Shown in pieces: positions 13,601-24,761 of a DNA stretch of 64,000 bases. Made by a program: the position numbers and the translations under genes. Position 1 is the first letter of the stretch. Each line of letters opens with the position of its first letter. The notes under the pieces are model-generated. The model was not told the DNA's origin. It did no database searches and worked only from the letters and a program-made list of their open reading frames with translations. The stretch is from NCBI RefSeq assembly GCF_022682495.2, contig NC_071389.1, positions 178,188,056-178,252,055 of the forward strand, in the 5' to 3' direction. The stretch comes from Desmodus rotundus. Lineage: Eukaryota > Chordata > Mammalia > Chiroptera > Phyllostomidae.

Positions 13601-16129
13601 AAGTCTCATAGCTTGCCACATAAAGCATTGCCTGTTTTAAACTGCTATATAAAAATATTATAAAAGTCAAACTCTAGCCTATATAATTCTCTTTCTGTAT
13701 TCTGATTAGAATGTTAAAACAACATTGATTTGGGTGGGGTAGGAGGGGAGTGGTGAGGGGAAAGTGCAGACAACTCTAATTGAACAACAATAAAATAATT
13801 AAAACAAAACCCAGCATTGACATAGGCCCAGTCCAGGTAGGTCAGCAGGTTAGAGCATTGTCCAAATACACGCAGGTTGCTGGTGGATGCCCCGTCATGC
13901 ACACACAAGAAGCTGCCAAGGCATGCCAAACTCAGTGGGCCAACTAGCTGATTGCTCTCTCTCTCTCTCCCCCAAATCAATAACAATAAAGTTATAAACA
14001 GTAACATTGATTTAAAAAAGGAAGTGAGTTAATTGGCATACATCTAATTTTTTAAATGAAGAATGGTAAAAATGATTCCCTACATATGAAAATTAAGAGT
14101 AGCTGAAAAACTTGTGCATGTTGAAACTTTTATCAAAAAGTTGTTGTTAAACTGCCAGTTCTGAAAACAGCCACAACAATGCAAAGCAGAACAAGGAGAA
14201 TATAGTCAACAACATTCTAACAAATACGTGTGGTGTCTGACGGGTGCCCGGTCAGTTGGGGAGGTCTCCTCTCAAGGTATACACAGGTCCAAAACAAGAT
14301 TGCATGTGAACTGGAAGAACAAAAACATTTTTTAAAATTGCTCTTCAAAAGCAGTTCTCTGAAAATATCAATGTCTCATTTTCCTAAGGGCAATTTATTA
14401 GTGTCCAATATCATTCTCATTGTTTAATACTAACAAAACCTGCATTCAAATTCTCAATGTACAAATAAAAAACCAGAGGAAAAATAATGAAAATGCAGTA
14501 ATTTAAAATATAAGGGTTGCCCTGACTGGTGTGGATCAGTTGGTCGAGCTTCGTTCTGTAAAGGGAAATGTCATGGGTTCGATTCCCAGTCAGAGAGTGT
14601 GCCTGTGTTGTTTTGGGATTGGTCCAGGATCCAGCATAGGAGAGGCAAGCAGCTGATGTTTCCCTTTCTTTCTCCCTCTCTTCCTCTCTCTCTAAAAGTA
14701 AATAAATAGAATATTTTAAAAAATAAATGAAATAAAATATAAAGGTTTAGACTTTTGTTTTATATTCCCATGCTAGAGCAGTTGTAGATTTGTATCTTTC
14801 TTTGAAGTTTGTGCATCTCATAGCCACATGCAGGGTTCTTCTCCTGACATTCTGCTGCCCTGGACGGCTGCTGGTTGGCTTGTTGGACATGCAACCCTGC
14901 ACTTCCAACTGTGGCTTCAATGCCATCACACCTCTTTGCTCATGAATTATCATTCCCAGATCTTAAAAAGTTCATAATATCCATAATATCAGCTTCAGGT
15001 TGCCTAACAGAAGTCTCTCTCCTGAATAAGACAAGGGCATCCTCTGTAATTCCCTCATCCTGCACCTGACCTTGAGGGTGAGTTTGGCTTTTCCAGAACA
15101 CGAGATTCCTTTCTTTTGAGTCTCCTCAGCAATTCCACCTGATGCTCTGGCACTGGCTCCCCACTCATGCAAAACACTCTTTCTCAGCTGCTAGCATTTG
15201 GAGAGTTGGTCAGTGATGTTGTGAATTCAGCCACTAAGAAATAACCTGTATTTTCCTGTCATGCTGTTCACTGAGGGTGGGGGAAAGGATCAAACTGTTC
15301 CATGGACTCCTCTGTTTCTTCGGCCCATTGTTTAGAATATTGTTGCTTCTGCTGCAGCTGTTGCCTGAACTCGGGTGATTCTTGAGCTGTTCCATGTTGA
15401 TTCAGAGTCCTTTATATTCCCACACAAGGGCATGTGATCTTTGGATGTCGGATATGCTGGGCTGGTTGGGTGGGGTCACCAACAATTCCTGAAGTGCAGG
15501 ATGTGATTAATTGCTTATTCACTAACTTCATCAGATGTTGGTGGGCTGTGCAGTTTCCTTAGCCCTCACCTCTTCCTCCAACTGCAAGCGAACTTTGTTT
15601 GTTTTTATAAATACAAATTAGTATACCAGCTTTTACTGAATTTCTCATAAAATTTGTTTTCTCATAGAATTTTTGTGAAATTTTCAGAATAAATCCATGG
15701 ATTGGACTGTCCCAGAGAAATAACAATAATTCTTGGGTGTGGACAACCGGCACAACTCTCTCTTCCGAACTGTAAGTTTCTTTAGAACTCACATATTTTA
15801 TTCCCTCACGTTTTCAAATCAGGAATTAATCTGAGATAAAAAGCAATGTGTGAACAAGTATATGAAGAAATATGTAAGTGTTTTTGTAGAAAAGTTTTAA
15901 GAAATATTCAGATTTAGTATGTAAATATTACTGTAAATATTTTGTTTATTTATTACCTTATTAAGTTATATATGTCCAGATTAATGATTTACTTTCTCTG
16001 CATTTCAGATTTTCGAAAACTTCAGAGTTGGAAGAGAATTGTGTATTTTGGGAATTTGCCAGACACAATTTCTATTATGACTCCTGTTTAGAAAGAAAAA
16101 CATATGTTTGTAAGCACCAGGCACATTAG
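7682..16129 (+). CDS. KLRC1: Inhibitory NKG2A-like killer-cell lectin receptor (gene 1, type A)
   Basis: Predicted type II membrane receptor of NK and T cells; the family pairs with CD94 (KLRD1) and binds MHC-E-type ligands. Six exons with consensus splice sites and consistent phases: 7682-7868, 8240-8335, 9895-9945, 10456-10607, 15668-15771 and 16009-16129, giving 236 residues (human NKG2A is 233). The cytoplasmic tail has two ITIMs, VTYAEL (residues 6-11) and LTYAEL (38-43), which recruit SHP phosphatases in this family. The membrane span (about 71-93) has no charged residue, as expected for an inhibitory member. The stalk (95-111) has NRT and NQT glycosylation sequons. The lectin domain starts at CGRCPPEW and includes WIGL at 173-176 and the terminal CKH motif. 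An additional cysteine at 165 is unlike human NKG2A. Intron 4 is about 5 kb and contains SINEs and an antisense syntaxin-7 pseudogene. KLRC membership is clear; one-to-one orthology with KLRC1 is inferred from signalling layout. Confidence 0.88.
7697..7810 (+). other. ITIM pair coding region of gene 1
   Basis: Codons for V-T-Y-A-E-L lie at 7,697-7,714 and for L-T-Y-A-E-L at 7,793-7,810. Both fit the (I/V/L/S)xYxx(L/V) consensus. The aligned positions in genes 2 and 3 read ENDSDL and SSGEK or SSGEM, without tyrosine. Confidence 0.9.
8505..9145. mobile_element. LINE-1 3' part with inverted 5' segment in gene 1 intron 2
   Basis: About 8,505-8,645 is antisense L1 (compare 22,730-22,860), and 8,645-9,145 is sense L1 ORF2 end plus 3' UTR ending in an ATAAAT-rich tail. 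The head-to-head arrangement is typical of twin-primed L1 insertion. Absent from genes 2 and 3. Confidence 0.75.
9560..9858 (-). mobile_element. LINE-1 3' end, antisense, in gene 1 intron 2
   Basis: A C-rich L1 3'-end sequence on the minus strand, ending about 35 bases before the exon 3 acceptor. Genes 2 and 3 lack it at this place, so it is private to gene 1. Confidence 0.75.
10608..13810. other. Intron 4 of gene 1, left part
   Basis: Collinear with 29,723-31,570 and 47,880-51,120. No exon-like block with sound splice sites was seen. It includes a short GT repeat near 12,892-12,908. The stretch 12,200-13,575 is missing from gene 2. Confidence 0.6.
13812..13995 (+). mobile_element. tRNA-derived SINE (bat type), unit 1
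   Basis: Starts near 'ggcccagtccaggtag', contains a 'ggttagagcattgtcc' A-box-like stretch, a CT-repeat and an AATCAATAA tail. Present at the equivalent place in units 2 and 3, so it predates the duplication. Confidence 0.65.
14516..14712 (+). mobile_element. Ves-like SINE, unit 1
   Basis: Begins GCCCTGACTGGTGTGG, has a Pol III B-box-like GGTTCGATTCCCAG, a CT-rich stretch and a TAAATAAATA tail. This is the bat Ves SINE layout. Shared by all three units. Confidence 0.8.
14750..15512 (-). pseudogene. STX7: Syntaxin-7 processed pseudogene, unit 1
   Basis: On the minus strand an intronless, broken copy of the endosomal SNARE syntaxin-7 can be followed from the start region (15,507, followed by a GDP-Q-AQ segment) to the SNARE motif. 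Recognisable pieces are [19 protein letters not shown] near 15,390-15,330, RASARASGG near 15,150, and RQ-EADIMDI at about 15,000. After a frameshift, [13 protein letters not shown] follows near 14,890. Multiple stops and frameshifts make it non-coding. No introns interrupt it, so it is a retrocopy. It lies antisense in intron 4 of the receptor gene and was copied with the unit. The membrane anchor at the 3' end has decayed beyond recognition. Confidence 0.85.
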
Positions 16130-16383
16130 CTTACACAAATTTTGTATAATGTTACTCTCACCATCCCTAAAGAGCACATTTCTAGTTTCTTCAAGAATTG
16201 TTTTTGTAAAACTGATTTTTAAGAAATAAATTTCAGCCCAGGTTTACTTTCACCACAAACATAAGAGGAAGGTACTGAATTTCCCATGTTCCCCGTGTCC
16301 CCTGCATGCAGAGCATCCCCATTATCAGCATCACTCAGCAGATGGGACATTCGTTACTGAGCATGAGTCTGTACTGACACATC
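15598..16383 (+). other. Gene-conversion tract shared with gene 2
   Basis: This 786-base block matches 33,346-34,131 with one difference (G at 15,687, A at 33,435), while both sides differ at several positions within 60 bases. It contains exons 5 and 6, the intron between them and the 3' UTR. Confidence 0.8.
16225..16230 (+). terminator. Polyadenylation hexamer AATAAA of gene 1
   Basis: AATAAA lies 96 bases after the stop codon. It is conserved in gene 2 and lost in gene 3. Confidence 0.55.
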
Positions 16384-17870
16384 GAAGTCACTTAAAGTTC
16401 ATACTTTATCTGACACTTCATCCTTGGAATTGGAGAATTGTCTTAAAATCTATATTTATGTTAATCTTTAAAAATACATATCCAGGTACATATTAAACAT
16501 TTTTAAATCTTCTGTTATTTATTAAAAGATATCAAGCATAAATTATGAATTATAATATCAAGTACTATTATTTCTAAGTCTAAAATAATATGAAAAATTT
16601 AGATACATTTTCAATATATTTTTCCGCAGCCTTTGAACACTGAAAATGAGGACTGAATACATCAGGATAATAAGGTGTGTAAGGTAGTTGAGTCAGGAGA
16701 GAGAAACCAGGGATGATTTAAAGAATTATTAAGTATTTGGTGGGGATAGTGTGCAGAGAGGGGTAGAAGAAAATTGCCAAAAGTACCAAAGGGTTCACTA
16801 AAGAAGAGAACCAAAAGGAAGAAGTCTATGGGAGCCAGGGCTGCCTCCGCAGCAATGGGTTTCAGACCTCCTGGCAGACAGTGTCACTACAGAACACTTT
16901 ACAGCAGACACGTTCACTGGGCTGCTCTAGGAGAGAGCAGTCCCCAGTCTGCAGGCTGATGTGGGTGAGAACAGATCTCACACTGGGACTGGCAAGTAGG
17001 ATGACCTCCCTGCCAAAGTGTCAGCAGGCAGAGACTGGAGAAAACTCGCTGGATGGTGAATACACAAGCACTTCCTGCATGCATGCAGATGTCAACCACA
17101 GCGCTGTCACCAAAGGAGACAAAACACCATGAAGCCAGGAAGAGGAGTCCTTGCTCCCAGTGCCCTTTCCGGACAAAACGTCAAGCCAGCTGACTGGAGA
17201 AACGGTTGTAGGATCTGGTGCCATAATCTCAAAAAGGACAATACGTATAGATTTGGAGCAGAGAGTACTAAACTGTTAATGGCACTCAAGGTTACTATGC
17301 AACAACCCAAGGTTTCTATGGAAAAGCCATGTGATTATAGTTCATTTGATCAGAGAACAAAACCAACACAAATACCTTCTGAATCTATTTAGTGCATCAT
17401 TATCAACGACTGTGGTCATTTTTTTTGTAGAGACTGGTAGTTTCATTGAGCAGTAATTCGTGTCCCTTGATATCTCTTACATATGTGGTTTTTTCCTGTA
17501 CTGGATTTTAGTTATTTCTGAAGGTATGTTGTTTTATTCAATTCTTTGTCTTTCCTTTTTGACATTCTGAAGTACTATGCTGAGAAACCTGCATTGATAG
17601 AACAAAATACAATGTTAAAAATGAGAGTGTAAAATGTGAATTAAACATTAGTTATTGATAGAATGTGGGAAGAAATTTATTAATTTCACATCATTAAATG
17701 ACATTATTACTATAATTCGATTACAAGTGGAAGAGATCCCATATTTGTTTATTAAGTGCAAAATGAATTAATAGTTCCTATATATTCATCTGTTTGAATA
17801 TATAGTCTTGATACTCTCTATATTTATTCCTTATGTTCATATGGAGGAAATATGTGAATATTCAAAATTA
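16384..17870. other. Gene-less downstream region, unit 1
   Basis: Well conserved in units 2 (34,132-35,700) and 3 (55,620-57,180). Short open frames on both strands at 16,770-17,390 are not kept in frame between units and match no family I recognise. I see no gene here. Confidence 0.5.
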
Positions 17871-18560
17871 ATTTCATTTGATATATATGAATATATTGAG
17901 TTGCACCAATACTGAAGTTGTGTTACAAACAGCCCAGTTGTATTGGCATTTGCCAACAAGCATTTATTTTACTCAATTTTTCTCAGTTACCCATGTGTGG
18001 TTTGCTTGGCTTTCAGTTGACATGGGCAGAGCATGCATGGGCTCAGCTCCAGACCACAGATTCAGGTCAGACTTTTTTATATCTTTTCTCTCTGAGCAGT
18101 GGGCTGCCTGATATGTGCCCTTCTCAGAGCAGGGATTAGCCACTCTCCACAGAACTGGCAGAAATGTGCTACTTAGTGCCTCTGCTCTGAACTCACAAAC
18201 TGATACTTTCACAGACATCATACTAACCAAACCAGTCACTTGGCCAACCTTGTTAATTTTCTGCAAAGTATACTCTTCTCATAATGCTCAGAAAAACAAA
18301 TGTAGATTCACTGAAAAATATTGCGATCTGCAATAATAGCCCTAGAAACACGTGCAGAAGGGAGGAGTGTGCCAGCAGTTGTGACCCCTGTGGGAGTTAT
18401 GGATCCCAGAGGTCAGAATACGACATGTCTACATGCATTGCAGAGCCCATGTTCCTCACATCAGTTCAGTGCTGCCAGGCATGTTTCCCTGTATTTTAAC
18501 ACAGTTAACTTAGAAATCGAGGGAGTCATCATTTAATGATAGAAATAGTTTCTCAGATTT
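17870..18560. other. Possible ancient transposon remnant, unit 1
   Basis: The stretch with 'caagcatttattt' and repeated 'cagttgacatgggcagagc'-type sequence resembles old mammalian DNA-transposon relics, but I cannot assign a family. It is conserved in units 2 (35,735-36,370) and 3 (57,200-57,826). Confidence 0.3.
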
Positions 18561-19124
18561 AAACCACCTACTGTCAGTATAGGGAAACAAATAGAAATCA
18601 CTAAACTTGAGGAGAAATCACCAAATGAAATGATCAGGAGAATTAATCTGAATAGGAAATCAGTTGATCAAAGCTAATATTCGAAAAAATGTGATCAAAC
18701 TTCTTTGGGTGATCTTGGGAAAACGGTGACTTGTGCGCATGTGGTGAAAGCCCCGTTCACCTCAACAGCTGCTTCTGTGACATGAAATGACCCTGACTGC
18801 AGCATCGTAGTGATTGAAGCGTCTGTCTGAAATGCTCTGCCCCTCACAGATGTTCAGTGTAAGTAACAAAAAGAGAAATAAATAACAAGCTATGAGAACG
18901 GAGAATGTATTTGAGACCGTATCACTTGTGTACTGTGATGATTGGTGGCAAATTTGTCAGCGTTGCTAGTTTTTACACCAAGTTCATGTCTTCATCTGAA
19001 GATTATGTTCCCAGTGGAACCCAGTGATATTGCAGTGTGCTCCCAGATGGCGCTCCCAGTTATTCCAACTGTGTTCAAAATGTTTTCATGCAACACTTAT
19101 ACCTCCGAACATGATACATTTTAT
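18560..19124. other. Unassigned downstream sequence, unit 1
   Basis: Conserved in units 2 and 3. No gene or repeat was recognised. Confidence 0.4.
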
Positions 19125-19300
19125 TATTATTTCAGTTTTTATTATTTTTATTTTTTATTATTGTTCAATTGCAGTTGTCCCACCATTTTCCCCTTTGCCC
19201 TCCCCTGCCGTGCCCACACACCCTATGGTCTACCCCACCCCCTTGTCTCTGCCCATGAGTCTTCTACTCATATATTTTAATGGTTTCTGGCTTGCACCAA
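19125..19300 (-). mobile_element. LINE-1 3' end fragment, antisense, unit 1
   Basis: T-rich start followed by the C-rich antisense L1 3' UTR. The same fragment is at 36,945-37,110 and 59,230-59,395, so it was present before duplication. Confidence 0.7.
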
Positions 19301-19735
19301 CAATATTTAATCTGTCACAGCTGGAAGCTTAACCTGTGAAAAGAAGGCATCAACAGGGCTATCTTCTCTGCGAAGACCAAGGGGAGACTCTGGATCACGC
19401 ATTTCTCTTAGTTTTGGGTGTAGCCCTGAGTCCTTGGCATTCCTTGGCTTCCAGATACCTTACTCCAATCTCTCCCTCTGTCATCTCATTGTTCTCATCC
19501 TGTGTGTCTTTCTCTGTGTCCAATTGTCCCTCTTCTCATAGGATATCATATACATTAATTGAGGGCCTTCCTACCCCATTATGACCTTATCTTAATTTGT
19601 TTCCATTTGCAAAGGCCCTATTAGATAAGGTCACATTCTTGGTCTCTTGTAGACATTAATTCAGGGGTTTGAGGAGTGTGGAGATGAGATACTAGAAAAT
19701 GACTTAAAAAAGCATGGTAACGTCTAAATCTTTTT

Positions 19736-19940
19736 TCAATTTTATTTATTTATTCTTAGAGAGAGGGTAAGAGAGGAAGAAAGATAGGAAGACAAACTTC
19801 AGTGTGTGGTTGACTCCCATGCGCCCACTACTGGGAACCTGGTCCTGCAAACCAGGCATGTGCCCTGACCGGGAATTGAACCAGGGACCCTTTGGTTCAT
19901 AGGTGGGTGCTCAATCCACTGAGCCACACCAGCCAGAACT
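19736..19940 (-). mobile_element. Ves-like SINE, minus strand, unit 1
   Basis: Reverse complement of the Ves layout: a T-rich and A/G-rich tail at the left, then 'gggaattgaaccagggacc' (inverted B-box) and the 'cactgagccacaccagcca' head at the right. Shared by all units. Confidence 0.8.
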
Positions 19941-20179
19941 AATGTCTAAATCTTTTGCCTGAGTATCATTGTTACTGGAGACAGTATTTGCTTTGCTGTT
20001 TGTAAAAACTCATTTCCATCAAGGTGCTTGTTAAACACTGGGAGTCTGATGTGAAGGCTCTCAGAAGACAGGGGGAAACGTCCTGTGATAAAATCAGAAG
20101 CAGCAGTCCACTGAGAAGCCATGTCTCCATGACAGGTCAAGTCTTTCAACATTCTTAGCACTTTAAAATAAAACAAACA

Positions 20180-20690
20180 TGTTTAGTTTTTTAAGGAAAT
20201 TTTGCCCTGTTTTCCACAGTGAGGGCACCAGTCAGCCTTCCCACCAACAGTGCACTAGGGTTCCCTTTTCTCCACATCCTCTCCATGTGTGGTTGTTTGT
20301 TGATTTATTGCTGATGGCCTATGACTACCCTTCATAACAGCATGGATGGAACTGCAGAACGTTATGCTAAGTGAGAACAGCCAGGCTGTGAAAGACAAAT
20401 ACCACTTGATCTCACTGATAAGTGGAACCTAATGAACAAAGCAAATGAACAGAATAGTACTAGACACATGGAAATAATGAACACACTGAGAGTGAGCAGA
20501 GGGGTGAGAGAGGGACATAAAGGGGAAAGAAGGGGAAGGGTCTAGTGAAGTAATGTGTGTGAAGGACCCATGGACACAGACAACAGGTGGGAACTGACTG
20601 TGGAAGCAGGGGCATGTGGGGCAGGGGAGAGCAACTGGGCAAAAATTGTGACAACTGTACTTGGACAACAATGAAAAACAGAAATTATCA
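20180..20690. mobile_element. Inverted (twin-primed) LINE-1 with internal deletion, unit 1
   Basis: Antisense L1 at 20,180-20,327 joins sense L1 at 20,328-20,690. Unit 2 (37,995-39,350) and unit 3 (60,285-61,630) keep about 850 more bases between the two arms, so unit 1 has lost this middle part. Confidence 0.75.
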
Positions 20691-20907
20691 AAATTCAATT
20701 TGATTTGAAGGCAAATCTTTTGTTTAACATACCTGATTTTCAAACACTGAGAGCTACAATTTACATAGTTTATAATGTGTCTGTTTTATTACCCGCTTAG
20801 ACCAACTACACTTTCCCTAGTTCCTTCATAACATCCAGCACCTGGCAACGATACGATTTGTTTAAAAAATACTTTTATACTAACCACATGAGAAGTGGAG
20901 AGACAAT

Positions 20908-21108
20908 ACCCTGGCTGGTGTGGCTGGGTGGATTGAGTGGCAGACTGGGAACCAAAGGGTCACTGGTTTGATTCCCAATCAGGACCACCTGCCTGGGTTG
21001 CAGGCCAGGTCCCCAATAAGGGGCGTGTGAGAGGCAACCAGACATTATGTTTCTTTCCCTCTCTCCTTCCCCTCCCCTCTCTCTAAAAATAAATAAACAA
21101 GATCTTAA
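20908..21108 (+). mobile_element. Ves-like SINE, plus strand, unit 1
   Basis: Starts ACCCTGGCTGGTGTGGCTGG, contains 'ctggtttgattcccaatcag' and ends in 'ctctctctaaaaataaataa'. Shared by all units. Confidence 0.85.
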
Positions 21109-21880
21109 AAAGGAAGTAGAGAGACCAGACCAAATGGTGATTCTTTGCCTATTTCTGTTTCTGAGTATCAGGCCATGTTTTCACTATCCTATAACATTTA
21201 CTGATTTTGAAAGTTTAGGGACAGAGTGAAAAGCAGAGAAAAATAATTACAAAAACAATGGCAACATTGTTGTACCTGAGACCGCATAATTTTCTTTTGA
21301 ATGGGTATTTCCCAGATAACTCATATTGGACTGATTCAAACAGCTAAGCCAATTGCATACAGAGTAAAAACATCAGTCAGATTATCGATTCTCTCTCCAA
21401 TGCTGTAATGTAAAATAACTTTTTGATGCTATAAACACATTTCTTCATTTTATTTGTGAAGTAAATTAAAAAACAGATTTCCTAAAAATTAAGCTTAAAG
21501 CTTTGAATAATTTGGACTTACCCTCCCAAAATAGAAAAACTTCTAACTTTAATTTTTTTACCCAAATGTACAAGCATATTATAGTCTTAGGAAAAGTGCA
21601 TTGGCTTTTCTGTTCTTTTGTGTTAATGAATTGTATTATTTAAAGGCCATACTTTCACCCCATGATTTTCTGATCTCAATTATTTTCAGAATATAACAGG
21701 TAATAAGTAATGAGGTTGTTCATGGGAGTTTTAAAAATTGCACTTATGCAATGAGATCAAACCATATTACAGGACAACTTTTTATTTTTGCAAATGCAAT
21801 TTTACTTTAACTTTTAGTTTTCGATTACAGTTGGCATGCAGTATCATTGTATCATAGTTTCAGGTGTACAGCATAGTCAT
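21109..21880. other. Downstream sequence, unit 1
   Basis: Conserved in units 2 (39,760-40,530) and 3 (62,052-62,830). No gene seen. Confidence 0.4.
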
Positions 21881-23680
21881 CTGACCCTTTTTAAAAAAAT
21901 TTTTATTGTCATTCAGTTACAGTGTATGCCTTTTCTCCCCATCCCTCCACCCCACCCCAGCCGAACCCCCCTCCCTCCCCCACCTCCATCCTCCCCCTTG
22001 ATTTTGTCCATGTGTCCTTTATAGTAGTTCCTGTAATCCCCTCTCCTCACTGTCTCCTACCCACTCTCCCCTCCCCATTGTTAGATTGTTCTTAACTTCA
22101 ATGTCTCTGGTTATATTTTGTTTGTTTTTTTCTTCTGTTGATTATGTTCCAGTTAAAGGTGAGATCATATGGTATTTGTCCCTCACCGTCTGGCTTATTT
22201 CACTTAGCATAATGCTCTCCAGTTCCATCCATGTTGCAGCAAGGGGTATAAGCTCCTTCTTTCTCTGTGCTGCGTAGAATCCCATTTTGTAAATGTACCA
22301 TAATTTTTTGATCCACTCATTTGCTGATGGGCACTTCGGTTGCTTCCAGTACTTGGTTATTGTAAATTGTGCTGCTATGAACATTGGGGTGCATAGGTTC
22401 TTTTGGATTGGTGTTTCAGGGTTCTAGGGTATAATCCCAGCAGCAGAATTGCTGGGTCAAAGGGCAGTTCCATTTTTAGTTTTCTGAGGAAATTCCATAT
22501 TGTCTTCCTCAGTGGCCGCACCAGTCTGCATTCCCACCAATAGTGCACTAGGGTTCCCTTTTCCCTGCATCCTCTCCATCACTTGTTTGTTGATTTGTTT
22601 ATGTTGGCCACTCTGACTGGTGTGAGATGATACCTCATTGTGGTTTTAATTTGCATCTCTCTGATGGCGAGTGATGCTGAGCATCTTTTCATATGTCTGT
22701 GGGCCCTCTGTATGTCTTCATTGGAAAAGAGTCTGTTCAAGTCCTTTGCCCATTTTTTAATTGGGTTGTTTGTCTTTCTGGAGTGCAGTCATCTGAGTTC
22801 TTTATATATTTTGGAGGTCAGGCTCTTGTCTGAGGTATCATTGGCAAATATGTTTTCCCATACTGTTGGTTCTCTTTTTATTTTAATGCTGTTTTCTTTA
22901 GCCATGCAGAAGTTTTTTATTTTGATCAGGTCTCATTTGTTTATTCTTTCCTTTATGTCCCTTGCTTTAGGGGGCATGTCTGTGAGGATGTTGCTGCGTG
23001 GAATGTCTGAGATTTTCCTGCCAATGTTTTCCTCTAGGACTTTTATGGTGCTATGACTTAAATATAAGTCTTTTATCCATCTTGAGTTTATTTTTGTGTA
23101 TGGCATAAGTTGGTGATCGAGTTTCATTTTTTTGCACGTAGCTGTCCAGATCTCCCAACACCATCCTTTGAAGAGGCTGTTTTTGCTCCATTTTATGCTG
23201 CTGCCTCCTTTGTCAAATATTAATTGACCATAAAGACTTGAGTTTATTTCTGGGCTCTCTGTTCTGTTCCATTGGTCTATGTTCCTGTTCGTAGCCAGTA
23301 CCTGGCTGTTTCGATTACAGTGGCCTTGTAATACAGTTTGATATCAGGTATTGTGATCCCTCCTGCTTTGTTCTTCTTTCTCAAAATTGCTGCAGCTATT
23401 CAGGGTCATTTATGGTTCCATATAAATTTCTGAAATGTTTGTTCTATATCTGTGAAATATGTCATTGGTACTCTAATAGGGATTGCACTGAATCTATAAA
23501 TTGCTTTAGGTAGTATGGCCATTTTGATAATGTTAATTCTTCCACTCCATGAGCATGGTACAAGCTTCCATTTGTTTGTGTCTTCCTTAATTTTTTTCTT
23601 CAGTGTTGTATAGTTTTCCAAGTACAGGTCTTTTACCTCCTTGGTTAGGTTTATTCCTAGGTATTTTACAATTATAACTC
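21880..23680 (-). mobile_element. 5'-truncated LINE-1, antisense
   Basis: A 1.8-kb 3' part of a bat L1 on the minus strand: 3' UTR at the left, then ORF2 C-terminal sequence up to the reverse-transcriptase region, readable as [20 protein letters not shown] near 23,620 with few stops. It is younger than the older L1 that occupies the equivalent place in units 2 and 3 (40,480-41,295). Confidence 0.85.
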
Positions 23681-24655
23681 AGTACCGATAATAGAAAAAC
23701 AGTTCCTCTTTCCTTGTACAATATGAGATGGAAGAAAATAATTCCATTTGGTACATACTAGATGACTCACATTTAATGTTTTAGTTCTTCTGAGATTCAT
23801 GTGTCACTTAACTTGTGTTTTCAAAACTACTTTTTCTGCCCTCCCCAACTTTGGTTAGGTTAAATTTTTAAAAATTACATTTGTTTTCATCCTATAGTTA
23901 CATGTTGGCTTTTGTCACTTACAACAAATATTTCTATTAAAATACAGACAGCTATTCATGACTGGAGGATGAATTAATGAATAATATAGTAATTAGCAAT
24001 TTTGTATTTCAATCTCTTACATTATAGTATAGTACAATGTTGTTTAATGCTTTGTCCTTCAGAGACACTGATTTTTATCAGGGGAAATACAAATATAAAA
24101 ATAACAAATTTAGTGCAGCCATTTAAAAAAACAAGGACAGGATAATTGAGGAGGTACATTTCGGTATTAATATTTGTGACAGTTATCCCAAGTTGAAAAT
24201 GCAGTCATTCTTCCGAATATTAGTGACAAATATCATTGAGTACCTATTGTTAATGGGATTGTGATTTTATCTTTTTCCATTATAACTAAGAGACAATGAG
24301 CATATAAATAAATTTAAGTAATGCCAGTATCTAGAACTTTGTCCAAGAGTAGGACTGAAACATCTAAGATACTCTTAACAAGGCCTAAATTATCAGCGTT
24401 TGTAAATTTTAAGATGGAATTAAGTTAAGAGTAGGGTGGTCAAGTTTTTTGTCCCAGAAATCTCTGGGAATATGCAAGTGGTTTCTCAGGGGCACTTACG
24501 AATGCACAAAATAAATGACTCTACAAGCTCACAGTCTCCAAGATTCTCAGGTGTGTGATGAGATAAACCATCTTCAAACTACCCAAGTGTAAGTATTTCC
24601 TGTTGAAACTTGAAGTGACACAGTGATGAGAAATTGACTTTTTTCTAATTTTGCC
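23681..24655. other. Upstream region of gene 2
   Basis: Collinear with 41,297-42,475 and with the right-hand end of the window from 63,590. It marks the start of the repeated unit. No gene was seen. Confidence 0.5.
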
Positions 24656-24761
24656 TCACTCTCAGTCTGCAGGGGGCAGTCTGTGAGGACCACAGATACT
24701 GCGTGTAGACAGGAGTAGCGAGGTCTCCTGTGAAGGATGCACAACCTTCTGGCTTCCAGAG
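24656..24761 (+). other. Candidate 5' untranslated first exon of gene 2
   Basis: Conserved block ending TTCCAGAG with the donor gtatgt at 24,762, matching the candidates of genes 1 and 3. The left border is arbitrary. Confidence 0.4.

Noticed and set aside
16774..17392. Overlapping small frames on both strands downstream of gene 1
   Set aside because: Conserved as DNA across units, but reading frames and starts change between copies; no family recognised.
18284..18499. Cysteine-rich frame (CRREECASSCDPCGSYG) recalling keratin-associated proteins
   Set aside because: The frame is not kept in unit 2, there is no promoter or full-length protein, and the region looks like old repeat sequence.
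20429..20743. Minus-strand frame of 104 codons, repeated at 39,089 and 61,373
   Set aside because: Lies wholly in the 3' UTR of the inverted L1; its repetition only reflects the duplicated unit.
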